A DNA stretch of 64,000 nucleotides from Anarhynchus alexandrinus (taxonomy: Eukaryota; Chordata; Aves; Charadriiformes; Charadriidae): positions 5,059,904-5,123,903 of the forward strand of contig VUYV01000036.1 in assembly GCA_008711295.1 (NCBI GenBank). The letters run 5' to 3'. The stretch's first letter is position 1, and every line of letters starts with the position of its first letter. Shown here in pieces: positions 1-12,700 of this stretch. The notes under the pieces are model-generated. The model worked only from the letters and a program-made list of their open reading frames with translations. It did not search any database and was not told the origin of the DNA. A program made the translations under genes and the position numbers.

Positions 1-700
1 AGGTGATGCCTTCTGTCTTTTTTTCCCTTTGGGGGGGAAAAAAGGCATGTGTCTATTTTTTTTTTTTTAATAAAGAGATTTTGTGATTTCTCCTCCTCCC
101 CTACTTAATTCCTATGTATGATGTACAGTGAAATAATGTCTTGAGGCATCAAATAAAAAAGGAATAGTTTATTTACTTCAGTTGTAGTTATTCTTTTATA
201 CTTGTAAAATAAATTCCAGAGCACTCCCAAGCAGATTACATCACTTCATGCAGTCATTTCATTGTATGTATGTGCCATACAGAATATGCTAAGCCTCCCT
301 CAGCTCTTCATTTCAATTGTAGAAACACAGGTGGGAGGCTGTTCTTATGAAAACCTGCCACCCCTGACAACTTTTATGCTGTGAGTCTCTGTAAAAGTAT
401 GATCACTGGGTTCTCATGAATAAGCCATGTGGAATAACCTCTTCTTTTTCCACTCCAATTTGTGTTGCATTTGTAATTTTGTATGAAGCCTATTTCAGCT
501 TGCCTCCTTTTATGGGAAATTAAAATACAAGGCTAGTAGCCACTGTCAAGGGAATTTTAAGTCCCAGAAATATAAAAGTTTTATGGTAGAGATTACAGAT
601 TTTGAAGTAACATCTGCGGTTGTACAAAAACCAAATAAATAATGTTTTAACCCCCTATGTGTTTTTGTATGTATGGTTACATTCAATACCAATAAACAGA
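1..700 (+). other. Possible 3' end of the convergent neighbour COL9A1
   Basis: In human, COL19A1 and COL9A1 are tail to tail with a short gap. If order is conserved, COL9A1 on the plus strand should end near the left edge. Seen: plus-strand AATAAA at 69-74, 152-157, 208-213, 634-639 and 691-696. The one at 634 is followed by a GT-rich run at about 657-675, a plausible downstream element. No coding sequence is visible, and AATAAA is common by chance in AT-rich DNA, so this is inference from synteny. Confidence 0.25.
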
Positions 701-3700
701 ACAGCTAGAAGACAGCCATTAGAGATCCCAAGTTGCCTCTTTTAGATAAACTCACTTTTTAGAGGAAAATGTGCAATGTGGATATTTTGGTTCTCTCTGT
801 ATAAATTAAACTTTTTGTGGTTTTGACTATACCTTCTCTGAAGCGTATTCTCTCTCAAAGACAACAATGAAACCATCCTATGATGTTTCCTTTCATCCAA
901 ATTTTCAAATACAAACTGTGTCACACTTGCTTTAAGCATTGGTTTTTTTCCTAGCCCTTAATTGTCTGTTTATGTTCAAAATAGCTGACTTGTATGCCAT
1001 GTGCGAATATAAAGAAGTAACACGATCATTTGAGCTATGCATTTTGCATGTAACGTATAAGACAACACTAGAGGGAAAAGTACTGGTATAATGTATACTA
1101 TAACAGGAATTCTTGAAAAAAACAATAGATGATAAGCGTCCCCCAGACCAAACCTGACGCTCTAGCTGCATCTAAGAGCTGCTTCTCTGGCACTTCATGT
1201 GTTGACAGAAAATGCCTAAACAGAGATCACTTGGGAGAAAAATGTCTGATAAAGCTGCCTACTAAACGGAAGTGTATTTGCACATGTAGCAGAGACTTTT
1301 GAGAACAAGTTAAATGGGATTAATTTTGGTAATCTCTTTATGTCCCTTGCACTGCTCAGTATTTTAAATGAAAAAATATTAAAGAGGTTGACTCTTTACA
1401 AGTAAGTCTTATCTACAAGTGTCTACTGCCCTCTGTTTAGTTCCACAGAAGCAGCACTGGGTGAGATTTCAGGGGAAAATCGGAGAAGAAAATAGACATA
1501 AAGGAATGTGCCATCCTTCCCAGACACACTGAGCAAAGCTTGGGATAGAATGGTTTTCTTGTACCTCCAGTTTGGCCAAACTCTCATAACCGACATCTAC
1601 CTTAATACTACAAGAAGTCATCAGAATAGATGAGTGCAAAGAATTTCATTCTTAAGAAACAAAGCCAGACAATTGCATACAAGGTGATTTGCTTGTTCAC
1701 ACATAAAAGTGATCTCCAAAGTTTTAGAATTAGGTCAGTTTTTACTGATTTAGGGCATAGTCCTCAAAAGTACTCCTTGTATAGCACGACAAATAAAACG
1801 TTAGTGGTAATGACAAATTGTTTCACCAGCAAACTTTTATTTTGACTATAAAGTGTGTAAAACTGTTAAAAAGAAAAAAAAACAACTGGTAACAGCATGA
1901 AAATATTATTTTCCATATGTAATGCATAAACATAATGAATCAAAAGAAGCAAAAAACCCCAACATTTAAATACAAATGTGAAGTGCTTTAAAAAAAAAAG
2001 TCTGAAAAATGCATAAAATTCCACAATGGAAAGAAATTCATGTAGGAGATAAAACATTCATATGTAAAAACCAAATAAGAATTGTTACAATCAAACAAAT
2101 TCAACACTGAGGGTCAATTCAATGCAGAATCTGTATAAGTGGATAGCTTAAGATTGTGACAGATTGTCTGCCTTCAAGCTGACTTGTGAATTTTAGCTTA
2201 AAATACAGAACCGAAGAACAAATCCTCAGGCCCATTATAAGTCATTATAGGACACATTGGTTAATCTAAGTATTTACCAATTCCAGATGTTGTGTAAGAG
2301 TGGAAAAAGAAGAATGGTAGACTACGTACCAAAAAATACCAGGAACTAAATTTTTTAGTAACAGCACATTCAAGTAAATAAAGATTTGGAAAGTCCAGCC
2401 AGAATTATGAATTTAAAAGAAAGGTGTATGAACTCTGGTGATACAGAAGAAAATAGTGCTTTTTAAAATATATTTAGAAGGCACAAAGCAAAGAGCTTGA
2501 GAGGTTTCACAAGCCACTGACAGCGTGCTGCCCATTCTAACCAGATGCTCCTGGAATCTCGAGGAAGTCCCACGTGAATCTTGTTCTCATCTCTTTCTGG
2601 TTCAGCATCAAAAAGGGCTATGAGATTTTTTTGAACAAAAGACTAGTGAAAATCACTTTTACCCATCAGGATCTCTGTCACCACTCCTAATTCTGGAGGT
2701 TTGACTGCACTGTGATACATATTTCAGTGCCTCGGTTACTTAAGCGTGGGCAGGAACCAAGAGAAAGATGTTTAACAACTGTCCTCAAAACAGTAACCAG
2801 TTCTTCACAATCCAATCTGGTGTTTTATAATGGTGACCGCAATGCTTTCCCAGCTAGGATGCAAACAGGTATTAGTAACGCTGCTGCCGAATACTGCACT
2901 AAGATATTTATATATGTTATGCATCTATAGTTTATATATAGAGAGGGAGTTGATATATGTTTTCCATCACAGCCATCACTGGGTTCAAGCAACCTAGTAT
3001 GAACTGCTACCAAAAACCACTTATGAGTATTTCACAAAGGCCAAAGTCTCTCTCTCGCCAAAGGAGCTCTAGAGCACCATCTGGAGATCCTAAACGAGGC
3101 AAGAGAGCAAGGCTGGGGGAGATTATACTAGATTTTGCTTCTCTGAACACCCTGGTTCTGATCTGAGTTTACCCAGAGGCAAACACAGATCTACAACCAA
3201 ATTTGCTCTTCCTTCAAAAAGGGAAAGTGTCAGCAGATGGTACTTTCAAGGTTACTTGAAGGACAGAGGGAACGAACCTGAGTTTCAGAGACAACAATAT
3301 TGGTTCCTCCTTGCAGAGCCCAGCAGTTGTGCTCCATCTACAAACACATGCTGCATTTTTGCAAATGTTGCTTAGATTATTGCTTCGATAATTGGGTGAA
3401 AATGTGTTTGCTTGACCTGCTCATCACTGTATTATTATTTGGCCGTGTAGTTCCTGGTTCCTTTACACTTAAAATGCAGTCACTGCATCTCCTCTGCTCA
3501 CGGATCACAGATAAAAAAGAAATGTCTTTACTTTCAGGGGCACGTTACTCCCATCTGATTTGTTACAGCTCCAGTTTTATTCCCCTCCCCTCAGTGTTTT
3601 GTTTTACTGTTCTGTTTCGCTTGCTGTGTATGCATTCAAAAAGACTAGTAAACTGTGGCAAGCTTGCTGAAGCCACTATTAAATTCGCAGAAAGAAAATC

Positions 3701-6700
3701 AAGTTAGTGGTCAAATTACTACCTAGCATCCTTTCAAATGCCATTGACGTAACAGTTTTCTTTTTTCTCCTGGGAGAGTCAGGCAACAAGAGAACAATTT
3801 AAAAACCCAAGGTTGCCTAAAGTTAAACGCTTCAGTAAATCAGTTTCTTGAATAAAAGTGATTATCTCATATTCGGGCAGGAAAGTTAGCTGCATCTGCT
3901 TCAGAGATTAGATTAACATCCATAAAATTTTTATATATACATATGTAAGGCCAAGTGTTTTCACTGTTTTTTTACCTCCAGACTGTAGAGCCCTAAGATT
4001 TACCAACCCTTAGGAAGCATGAGCCTGACCTCGGTGCGCTCAAAAGCATCCCCCTCCCTGGATGCAGGCAGCCCAGGCTTGTGGCCCCGGTGCCGACTGC
4101 TGCCCGGGGCTCGCTGCGGTGGCTTTGTGCCTCTCCTTTCTCTCGTTCGCAGTTGCATCCTCCCTCTCGTGATTTGACATGGAAGGAAAGGTGATCATTT
4201 CTGACAGAGCCACAAACAGAAAGTATGTGAAACGTTTCCATTCCATCCGAAATCCTAATCCTAATCCTAAAAAAATCATTTACATCCTAATCCGGACTTC
4301 AATGGCCACATAATAATGTAAAAAGCGTTTTTTCTATCCACTTAATACATTTCCATTGAACTGAACCTTAAATGTTGCAAACCAAAAATATAATGAAGGA
4401 AAGAAGCAACCAGTTGGCACGCACCGTGATTCATTCAGTGAGAGCTGCATATCATTCAGAGATGAAAGAAAATAATAAAGTAAGATGTGTCATTGAAAAT
4501 CCTTCAAATATATTGACTGGAGACAGAATATATTTACACTGAAACTTCAGTAAATAATCAAATGCATTTGTGTTTGTAGAACAGCAGACTTGGAGATAAA
4601 ACTGCTAACAGACACGTAGACTACATTCTTTTTAGCTACAAACTTATTTTGGTCTAGAATCTGTAACATTTGTTAGCAATTAATATTTGAAAACTACATT
4701 TCCTTAAGGTACGGTGACTTTAGTTTTCCACTTAAACACCAGCCAAGATAAGGTCATGGTTAAACTTGTTCATGGCTTACACCCACCTACATCTATGCAG
4801 ATGGATTTAGACATCCATCCAGTACAACCTAGTTGTTGTGGACATAACAGATTTCAAGAAAAATTTATATGACTCAGTACACCCAGAGTCTAACAAAAAA
4901 AACGATACCCCCCCTACCCCCAAACCAACATTGTTTTGATTCCTGAGATACTTCTCGTGTTCTAACATGTCATGTTAGAGCAGCAGTTCTACTGCATTGG
5001 TAAAATGGGAGGTTAGGGGGTGGCTTTACGCAGTGTATTTGGAGAAACAAGTTTATAAAATGCAAGTTTAGCCTGTGGGGTTTTTACAAGACTTTTATGT
5101 AAACATTACAGAAAAAGAAGAAAAAAAATTGAGTGTACACTGACATGAAAAATAGCATTTCACCCTTGTGAAAAAGAAGAAGCTCCAAAATATTTTGTGT
5201 GATTATCCATTAATTTTAAAAATAAGCTTATTTAACAAAGCTGTGCATATCAAACATCTGTCATAATCCACAACCATAAAACATAAAGGGAGGATGGATG
5301 ATACAATCAATCCTGTTGCCATATCACAGTGCTTTTTCATCATTGAAACCAAATCCAGTTTAAGACAAAAATATTCGTTCTTAAAATGTTACTAAGTAGG
5401 CTGCACTGTTACTCGATCGTATGAAGTATGCTTTTGTAAATTTTATTAACCGTAGCGGACTCCCTGCTCCCCCAGAGAGAAACACCATTACAGTGGACAT
5501 AAATGATGCCTGCAAGCAGGACGTCCCGCTAATGCATGTTCTTCTATAAAGTGTATATATACAAAACACAAAATCTAAGCAATATTGCCTGAAAATAATT
5601 ATCCAGGAAAGGCAGTATTTCTGCAAATACTACCATGCGAAACTAAATGGATTTTAGGAAAAAAAACCCCAACAACAACAAACAAAAAAGTCAGGCTCAA
5701 GAACAAAATCAGAAACACTGACTCTTGTGCTGTGAGTCTACGCAGCACTGGGTCATTTCCTGCGCTGCTGAGCGAGTTCAGCCTGGGCTTTATCCTCTGC
5801 ACTGAAAAGATGTTTTTAACTCCACCGTGTGGACAAAAGGAGAGACGTTGCGGCCTCAGAAAAGTTGCCCTCTTACCAAGTTTATTACTTCCTTTAAGCA
5901 AAATGAATGGTCTGTACACAGCCATTTGAAGAAAATCCCAACACGTTCTTAGGAGGTGATAAAGCAATTTGCCATAAAATAGAATAGTCTGACCCTGAAC
6001 TAGAACAAAGCTTAGAGAGCTTTTAAGAAAGGTGTAAAATATTTTGTCAAAGATATTTCAGTTCAAAGTCCTGTTGCATGTAAACATTCCCAAATCAGAA
6101 AAAAACCCTTATGCTACTGGAAAAAAAATAATCGTCCGTGTTTAATTCCTCGCAACGCTTACTGCAGCACGGACTGCTCAAACCAGATACGAAATTGATA
6201 AAGCAAATCGCAAAATAGATTAGCACCCCTCAGCCCTGCCTGGCCCCCTTCCCGAAACCCAAGACAACATCAGTCTGAAACTGCAAAGAAATTTCAGGGG
6301 CCGAACCAGAAAACCACGCGGAAGCACATTTCCAGCTATGTTCTGCTTTCAATTCTAAAAACGCAGAGCAGGAGCAACACAGTGTGAAGTAAAGTTAAGC
6401 TGGGATTAACTCTGTTCTATCCCAGTGAAGAACACGGCATCTTTAAAAAGGTATCGCGATAGCCCATATAACAAAATACCCGTTTTCTCACGTGAGAAAA
6501 TTAAAGTGGGCTTTTAGCAAAATATAAAAAAAACACAACCAGATAATTAGCAAAGTTAACTGCAAATAAATTCAAAGTGTTGAAATACATTTTAAAAGAC
6601 CTTTAGATTCGAGCCTATAAAAAGAAAAAGGCATCTGTAGGAAACATAGATGAAAAAATAAACTTCTTCAAATATAAAAAGTGTTCTGCCTTCCGATAAG

Positions 6701-9623
6701 TTCAAGTAAATTAACATACAGCAATTTCCCCCGGCAAATAACAGCTGCTCGGTTTCAGCTAGCTAAAAGCCCCAAAATATACACATACCACTAATGCGGC
6801 GCAATAGTCTATGTACAGCCTTCCAGGACGGGGGCTGCTTGGAAACCTCTCGTTCGTGCAGATATCCTTTACAAGACAGCACCCTTTTCCATATTATCAC
6901 AGAAAATGAAGTTTAAAATTAACTTAGGAAGTAAAAAAATATTTAGATTTTTACATACATTGGAATTACTAAAGAAGTAAAAAGAAATCAATGAAAAAAA
7001 AAAGTTCATGCAAGACACCTGACCAGCAGTTCATTTGACTCAATGGAAAACAGTATGTGGGGCTCATTCCCCTCTGGTGTATATACACTGATATATACAT
7101 TGGTGGAAGGCCCCTGGCTTTACCCGCTGGGCTGGCAGACCCGTGGCCCGGAGAGCAGCAGGAGGTGCCTTGGGACAGCCAAGCGCTCGGTTTTAAGCCT
7201 CCTCACCAGTTCTCGGCGCTCCCACAGCTACGGTGCTCTGAGGACCAGACCTGGAAAGGTGGCCAACGCCACAGAGCAAATCCAGACGTGCTCCATGGGC
7301 ACAGGGGGTCTGGAACGGGAGCAGCGTGGTTTGAGCTAAACACAGGCAGGACCACGTCTTCCAAATGTACCTTCACCCCCGTGGGATGGGGGCCCACTGC
7401 CCCCAGAGTGGAGGACACGCTGGCCTAGAGAAGGGGCAGTCACCACCTCCGAGGGACAGTGAGGGATGAGCAGCAAAGGAGGCATGAGGACTGCGGTTCG
7501 CCCGCAGGCTTTGACCTGTCCATCCTCATCCTCACAAGGGACAGGCGAAGCACCTTGACTCCCCCAAGGGGTCCCCAGCTGCAAGGGCGTATTACAGCTC
7601 GCAGATTCCCCTCAGGGGATGGTTTTATGGTACACCACAGGTTTCTGCCACCCTCCTCCCTGCTGCTCTCTCCTGTCCTACATATTTACTCTCAGCCTTT
7701 GATATCTGTGTTTACTTAATCAGCGCTCTTGTGCCAAGCACCTTCTTCCCTCACAACTTCTAACTGATTACCACATTAAGCGGCCCTCTGAGGTTGCTCT
7801 TAGGGTATGTTTTCTCGCTCAGAAAGCGTGGCTAAGGGTTGCCTGTGCTCCCCAGCTCCCCAGGTTAACTCTATTACCTCTTGCTCCAGTCTGGGTACAA
7901 GCGCCAGGAACCCTATTCAGAACAAATGCCAAGGTATTTTGTTATTTTAAAAGACTCCCACCATTCCTACCTTACTGTTTTTAAGCAAAACCGAGCAGTC
8001 AGCCAGATTAATGTTTTACAACAGCTTCTCTGGAACCCAGCACTTCCAATTTGGGAACACTTCCCTGGTGGCTCAGTACCGCCCAAGCATGGAGATCACC
8101 AAAACAACTTACCAGCCTGAAGTGGGAGAGGACAACTGGCTTCCTAAGGGTGCGGCAAGAGCCCTCACTGCTGCTTTTGTACTATGGGTTTATCTTGAGG
8201 TTGTGGGATATTATAGCTGTCCACGTTCTCTCAATAGCACCTTCACTTTCTATTGCACTGTACCAAATTCCTTAGGACTAATCTTGGATCATCTGTTTCC
8301 TAATAATCGGGAGTGAAACTTCTGCCAACCCTACTCCCTCTTTTTCAGAATCAACCTCTGTATGATTGATTTTCTCTGACTTTTCTTTTCCTCAACCCTT
8401 TGAGCTCTATAGAATTTACACTTTGTTCTGTTTTGTTCTTTATTGCCAACGTCTGGTGCTGTAGGACTTACTCAATGCCTGCAAACTGCACACAGTCGTG
8501 TTCTCTGTAGAGGGCTTCATAATTTTTCTGAATTTCTCTTGAGCTCAATTTTTTACAACCAGTTATTAGGACCTGTGAGGTTTGCGTTCTACTGTTTCCA
8601 TGTTCTTCTCAAGTTTATTTTGGCACACAATTATTGCAGGAGGAAGAGGAAAACTGTGCCATCTGTATGATTAGAGGTTTGCAAAGTTCCTTCTTTGACT
8701 GTCTCACAGTGTACCCACCACCTCTGCTCTAAAGCGAGAGGTCATCTTTGCTGTACGCAGACATAATGGCAGAGCAGCTTGGTTACAGGCAGTGATACCA
8801 CACTTACTAAGTCCACATAACGGTTAGAAGATGTGCCAGTTCTCAGCTAGGAACACCACTGTCGGCCCCTAAAAATTTAATATCTAGAGTATATGTAACC
8901 ATGACTAAACGAATGTACAAGCCCCCAGTTGGGACAACATCCAGTCAGGAGAGACGCTTCTTGGGGTTCCACCTGGCGAATTTTCAGGGAGCCTGAAGCT
9001 AAACGTTGGATGGCATTAGACAGATATAAACACATCTTCGTTTCCTTCTTCGACATCTAGGAAGTGACTGAAACGGTGGGTAGCGTTCATGGTGCACGAC
9101 ACAGACCCAGTTCCGAAGGTGTGCTGGAGCCTCCTTGAGGGACATGAACGTTTAGTCTAAACAGAATTCCCACTGCTCCAGCTCAGGTCCTGCATTCGCC
9201 ACGAACGGGTATGCTTTAAAACTTCAGAAATGCATTTTCTCCACTTAAACTTCACCACCAGCAAGAAAAATAAAGCCATCTTATATACCGAGGCATACAT
9301 ACGGTCTCAAGTTATAATAAAATATTTTTTGTTCGAAGAAAGAAGCTTATGAAAATTATTTGGGCCTATTCTCTCCTCTAAGCAAAATAAATACGAGAAA
9401 CATAACACATGGAATGCACTCTGGAAAATATATGTCATCATTTCATAATTACGACACTGCAAATAACATAGAAAAAGGCTCAGTTCTGTGCCTTATAAAT
9501 TATCTATATACCATGCAGTGTCGAGGGGAAAAAAAAAATGCACCAAGTATTTCAAAGATTAAATTAACTTATTGAGAGGAGTGAAAAGTGACTGTGAACC
9601 CAAGTGTCTACGGGAGAGGGTTT
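701..9623 (-). other. COL19A1 3' flank, probably including a long 3'UTR
   Basis: No convincing coding exon on either strand. Human COL19A1 is known for a 3'UTR of several kilobases, so much of this stretch is likely transcribed. Minus-strand AATAAA hexamers are at 8624-8629, 8439-8444, 5881-5886, 5442-5447, 3576-3581 and 1836-1841; I cannot tell which is used. A GC-rich block lies at about 7040-7680, and a short run of CCTAAT-like units at about 4252-4295. The longest open frames here (up to about 135 codons) look random. Confidence 0.5.
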
Positions 9624-9628
9624 TTATT
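9623..9628 (-). promoter_or_regulatory. AATAAA hexamer overlapping the COL19A1 stop codon
   Basis: On the minus strand the end of the ORF reads GGG AAA TAA AAA, which contains AATAAA spanning the last Lys codon and the stop. If used it would give a transcript with almost no 3'UTR. No strong GT-rich downstream element is visible. It is probably incidental to the Lys-stop sequence. Confidence 0.3.
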
Positions 9629-9760
9629 TCCCGCTGGTGCGTGACCGAGTCTGTGATATATGGTAATAGCAATCTGCTGGATTGCATCTTCCGTTGGGTC
9701 CGGGCGGCCCCTGCGGTCCGGGTGAGCCTGGCGTCCCCGGTGGGCCCGGCGGGCCAGTAG
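9624..9760 (-). CDS. COL19A1: COL19A1 last coding exon e32, COL1/NC1 and stop
   Basis: 137 coding bases. It encodes [24 protein letters not shown], then NC1: [20 protein letters not shown] and K, then TAA at 9624-9626. The C-N-P-A-D-C stretch is the FACIT CX4C signature at the COL1/NC1 junction, used for interchain disulfides (human CNPEDC). The exon is GC- and CpG-rich compared with its surroundings. Acceptor ttttaccag. The 3'UTR continues toward lower coordinates with no visible end. Confidence 0.96.
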
Positions 9761-12700
9761 CTGGTAAAACAAAGCTAGAATTAGCAGAGTCCTCGCCAGA
9801 GCGCCTGCAGTGCCCCGCGTGTCATCGCTGACAGTCAGCTGCGCGCCAGCTCCTCCGCGAGAAGGCAGGTGGGGGGGTCTGACCTCGCGCTACGACCACG
9901 CTCGTGAGAACCGGGAGAAAAGCCTGTTAGTTCATAAATAACAATAGCAGAAATAAATCTGGAGAGTTGTACCTGCAGGGCCGGGTGGTCCAGGGTTACC
10001 GGGCAGTCCAATTCCAGGCTCGCCTCTTTCCCCTTTCTGTCCTCTATAACCTACACAGAATAAAGACATGAAAATAAGAGCGTCCTCTTATTATAAACAG
10101 CGATCTTCCGAATAGCTTGTTGACATGAAATTATCAAGACAAACGTAACTGGGAAAACACATGCTCCCTTCTTTTTCTGAGACAGTTCTTATATTTGTAA
10201 GTTCCTTCTGGAAAATATGAGTATTTCTAGCAGTAACCATTGCATCCTATCCCAGAGGACTCTCGCTCTGTTTGCTAACTGGACGTTTCCCTGAGATTTT
10301 AAGTTACCTTCCTGAAGTTCCTCTGATAAAGAACCAAATGTGCATTCTGCTCCAGTGTTACCTGTTTGATGAAGTGATGTAAAGCAACAACCCAAAGGCC
10401 ATCTGCAGTCTGACCAGCCCTTCTCTGATAGCCCACAAGTCGAGCGAGACTTCACCCTTAAATAAATCTTTATGTCTGCATTTTTTTAGACTGTAAACTG
10501 GAGGTTGTATGCTCAGGTACTCCCCTACATGTGAGAGAAGACCTACTCCCACTCCAGCGTCACAAAGCTGCCCTCATGTGGAATGAGGTGTTTTTAGAGC
10601 TTGTACAGATGACGGCTTCCAGCATGCAAAGCCTACTTTGACCCAAGTGCCTGCATATTGTTAACAAGGTGTGATTACTAATGATACTTTGAGTATTTCC
10701 ATCAGTTTTCTTCACAGGCCATAGCTTTGTATTTATCTAAGTAGCTTCCATCTTTTCAAGTGCTGCAACTCATGCCCAACCTGCTTCTCTTTCCTTAAAC
10801 TCTTTGCAGAAAAAAATTGTTAGTGGGAATCACTCTGGCTGCTTTAGAGCAGGGGACTCGTGGGTATCAGTATAACATTTTGTTTAATATTTCAAGTTAA
10901 AAATCCATCTAAAAATGTAGCTTTTTTGTTTAGACCATGTAATGGATGTAGGACAGGGGATGAAGGCATTTTTAAAGGAACAAGCATGACACCTGCCACA
11001 GTCCCTTTAAAAATCCCTTATAATCCCCTTTAAAAGGGATTATAAGGAAACCCTTTTCCCTCCCCAAACCTCAGATGTTGGCATGTAAGGTGACACATGT
11101 TGAAGATTAATTTGCCAACTTCTGATCACATTTGAAATGAAATTTATTCCGCTCCAGGGACCAGTATATTTCCAGTGTCATGTATGCCATACAATAAACT
11201 TCCTCTTGTGAAGAGCTGTAACTTAGTCTGAATTAAAAGAGAAGAGTCACGGTTGAGCCATCAGCATAGTAGTATCAATCCACCTGATGTCTCATGAAGA
11301 TTAATGGGCACTGGCAGATGGATGGCAAAAGTTGTCTTGTCAGTGTACGTGGTCTATGGCAACACTGGTACTTTAGAGAACAACTATAAGTGCTATAGGT
11401 ACCAATTCAGGATTGTAACAACAGACACGATGCAGTAGGAAAGGTACGCAGAGTATTCAAGCTTTCCATTAAATACAAGCTCATTAAACACTTTGGTGGA
11501 AAGTCTGTTGCAGTCATTCTAGGTTTCAAAACAGAGCATCAATTACCTTACTCTTGTCTCAGCACCCCAACAAGGAGATTACGGTGAAGCCAAAAACATT
11601 AGAAAACGCATGCAGAGTGACATGCATAACATAACAAAAGGAAAACAACTGTTTAAAAGCTCACAGAGAAACAAACTTAGTATTAATCATGCATTCTGGT
11701 CACTGAGTTGTGTTAAGCAGAATTGTACAAGACATATACGCACACAAGCTATAAAGACTCAGAAAAGGGAATATGCAGGTGTTTGTATTCAATTATGAAT
11801 CTTGATTTTGCTCTTTAATGACCGTGGTAGTATATATAACTACATGAATTTGGTTGGCTCTGAAAATCTTGTGTAGCGCATAGTAGTTGCTACTGTTTGA
11901 GCAGCTCAATCACACAACCACAGAACCTATTACATTTCCTATTTATTATATATATCTCTATGTTTCTTAATTTACAATAGATAGTTACAGTACATTTCTC
12001 ACTACAAACCCAGTTAATTGTAATTTTACAAAGTAGTGCTGCCACTAATCATTCATTTTGCATTTCTTTAGTTATGGGAAAAAGAGAGAAATCACATTTA
12101 CGACATGTCACATTTACAAGCTCTGTGATAACCATCACTGTAGGTATCCAAGGCATTATACTTGAAAAGGACCAAGATTGACTGAAAGGTTCTGTAAATG
12201 TCACTGGAATCCAAGACAATAAGGAAAAAAAAAAACACAATAGCACAAAGAGCAGCTTGCCAGTGCAAATGTATGATCCAGGGTAGAGTAAACCATTACT
12301 GGCTGTATCTGAATACACATGCAAAGGCGGAATTTGTACACAGTGGCAAACAACACTTCTGTTGACACTGAAGTTTAATACAAAAATTTCCCAGGTATCT
12401 TTCCTAAAAATAAGGCTTTATTTCACAGGGTGTAAGCATATTAGTAAACAGGCCTATATGTAAACAATTGGAAGAATGTAATGTGTAATTCTAGCAGGAA
12501 AATACTTGATTTTTAATGAGGTATATTTCGCTCAGAAGTAGGAGCATGATTACACTTCCAGAGGATAATACCACCTTTTCTCTGAGCTTAAAGTGACAAA
12601 CTCATACACAGTCAAAGGAAAATATTACTATACGTTTAAATCAGGTTTTGATTTATTGTTTTTAACATAAGGCACATATAAGATGCTATTTTTACTGGTA

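Noticed and set aside
3300..3707. A 135-codon plus-strand open frame with many Cys and Leu
   Set aside because: No recognisable family, no supporting signals, and composition is as expected from random sequence.
5599..5967. Open frames on both strands of about 115-122 codons
   Set aside because: Mutually overlapping, low-complexity stretches and no identifiable product.
7057..7428. Plus-strand open frames of about 100-120 codons
   Set aside because: Overlapping frames in a GC-rich block, where stop codons are rare; no domain, splice logic or homology recognised.
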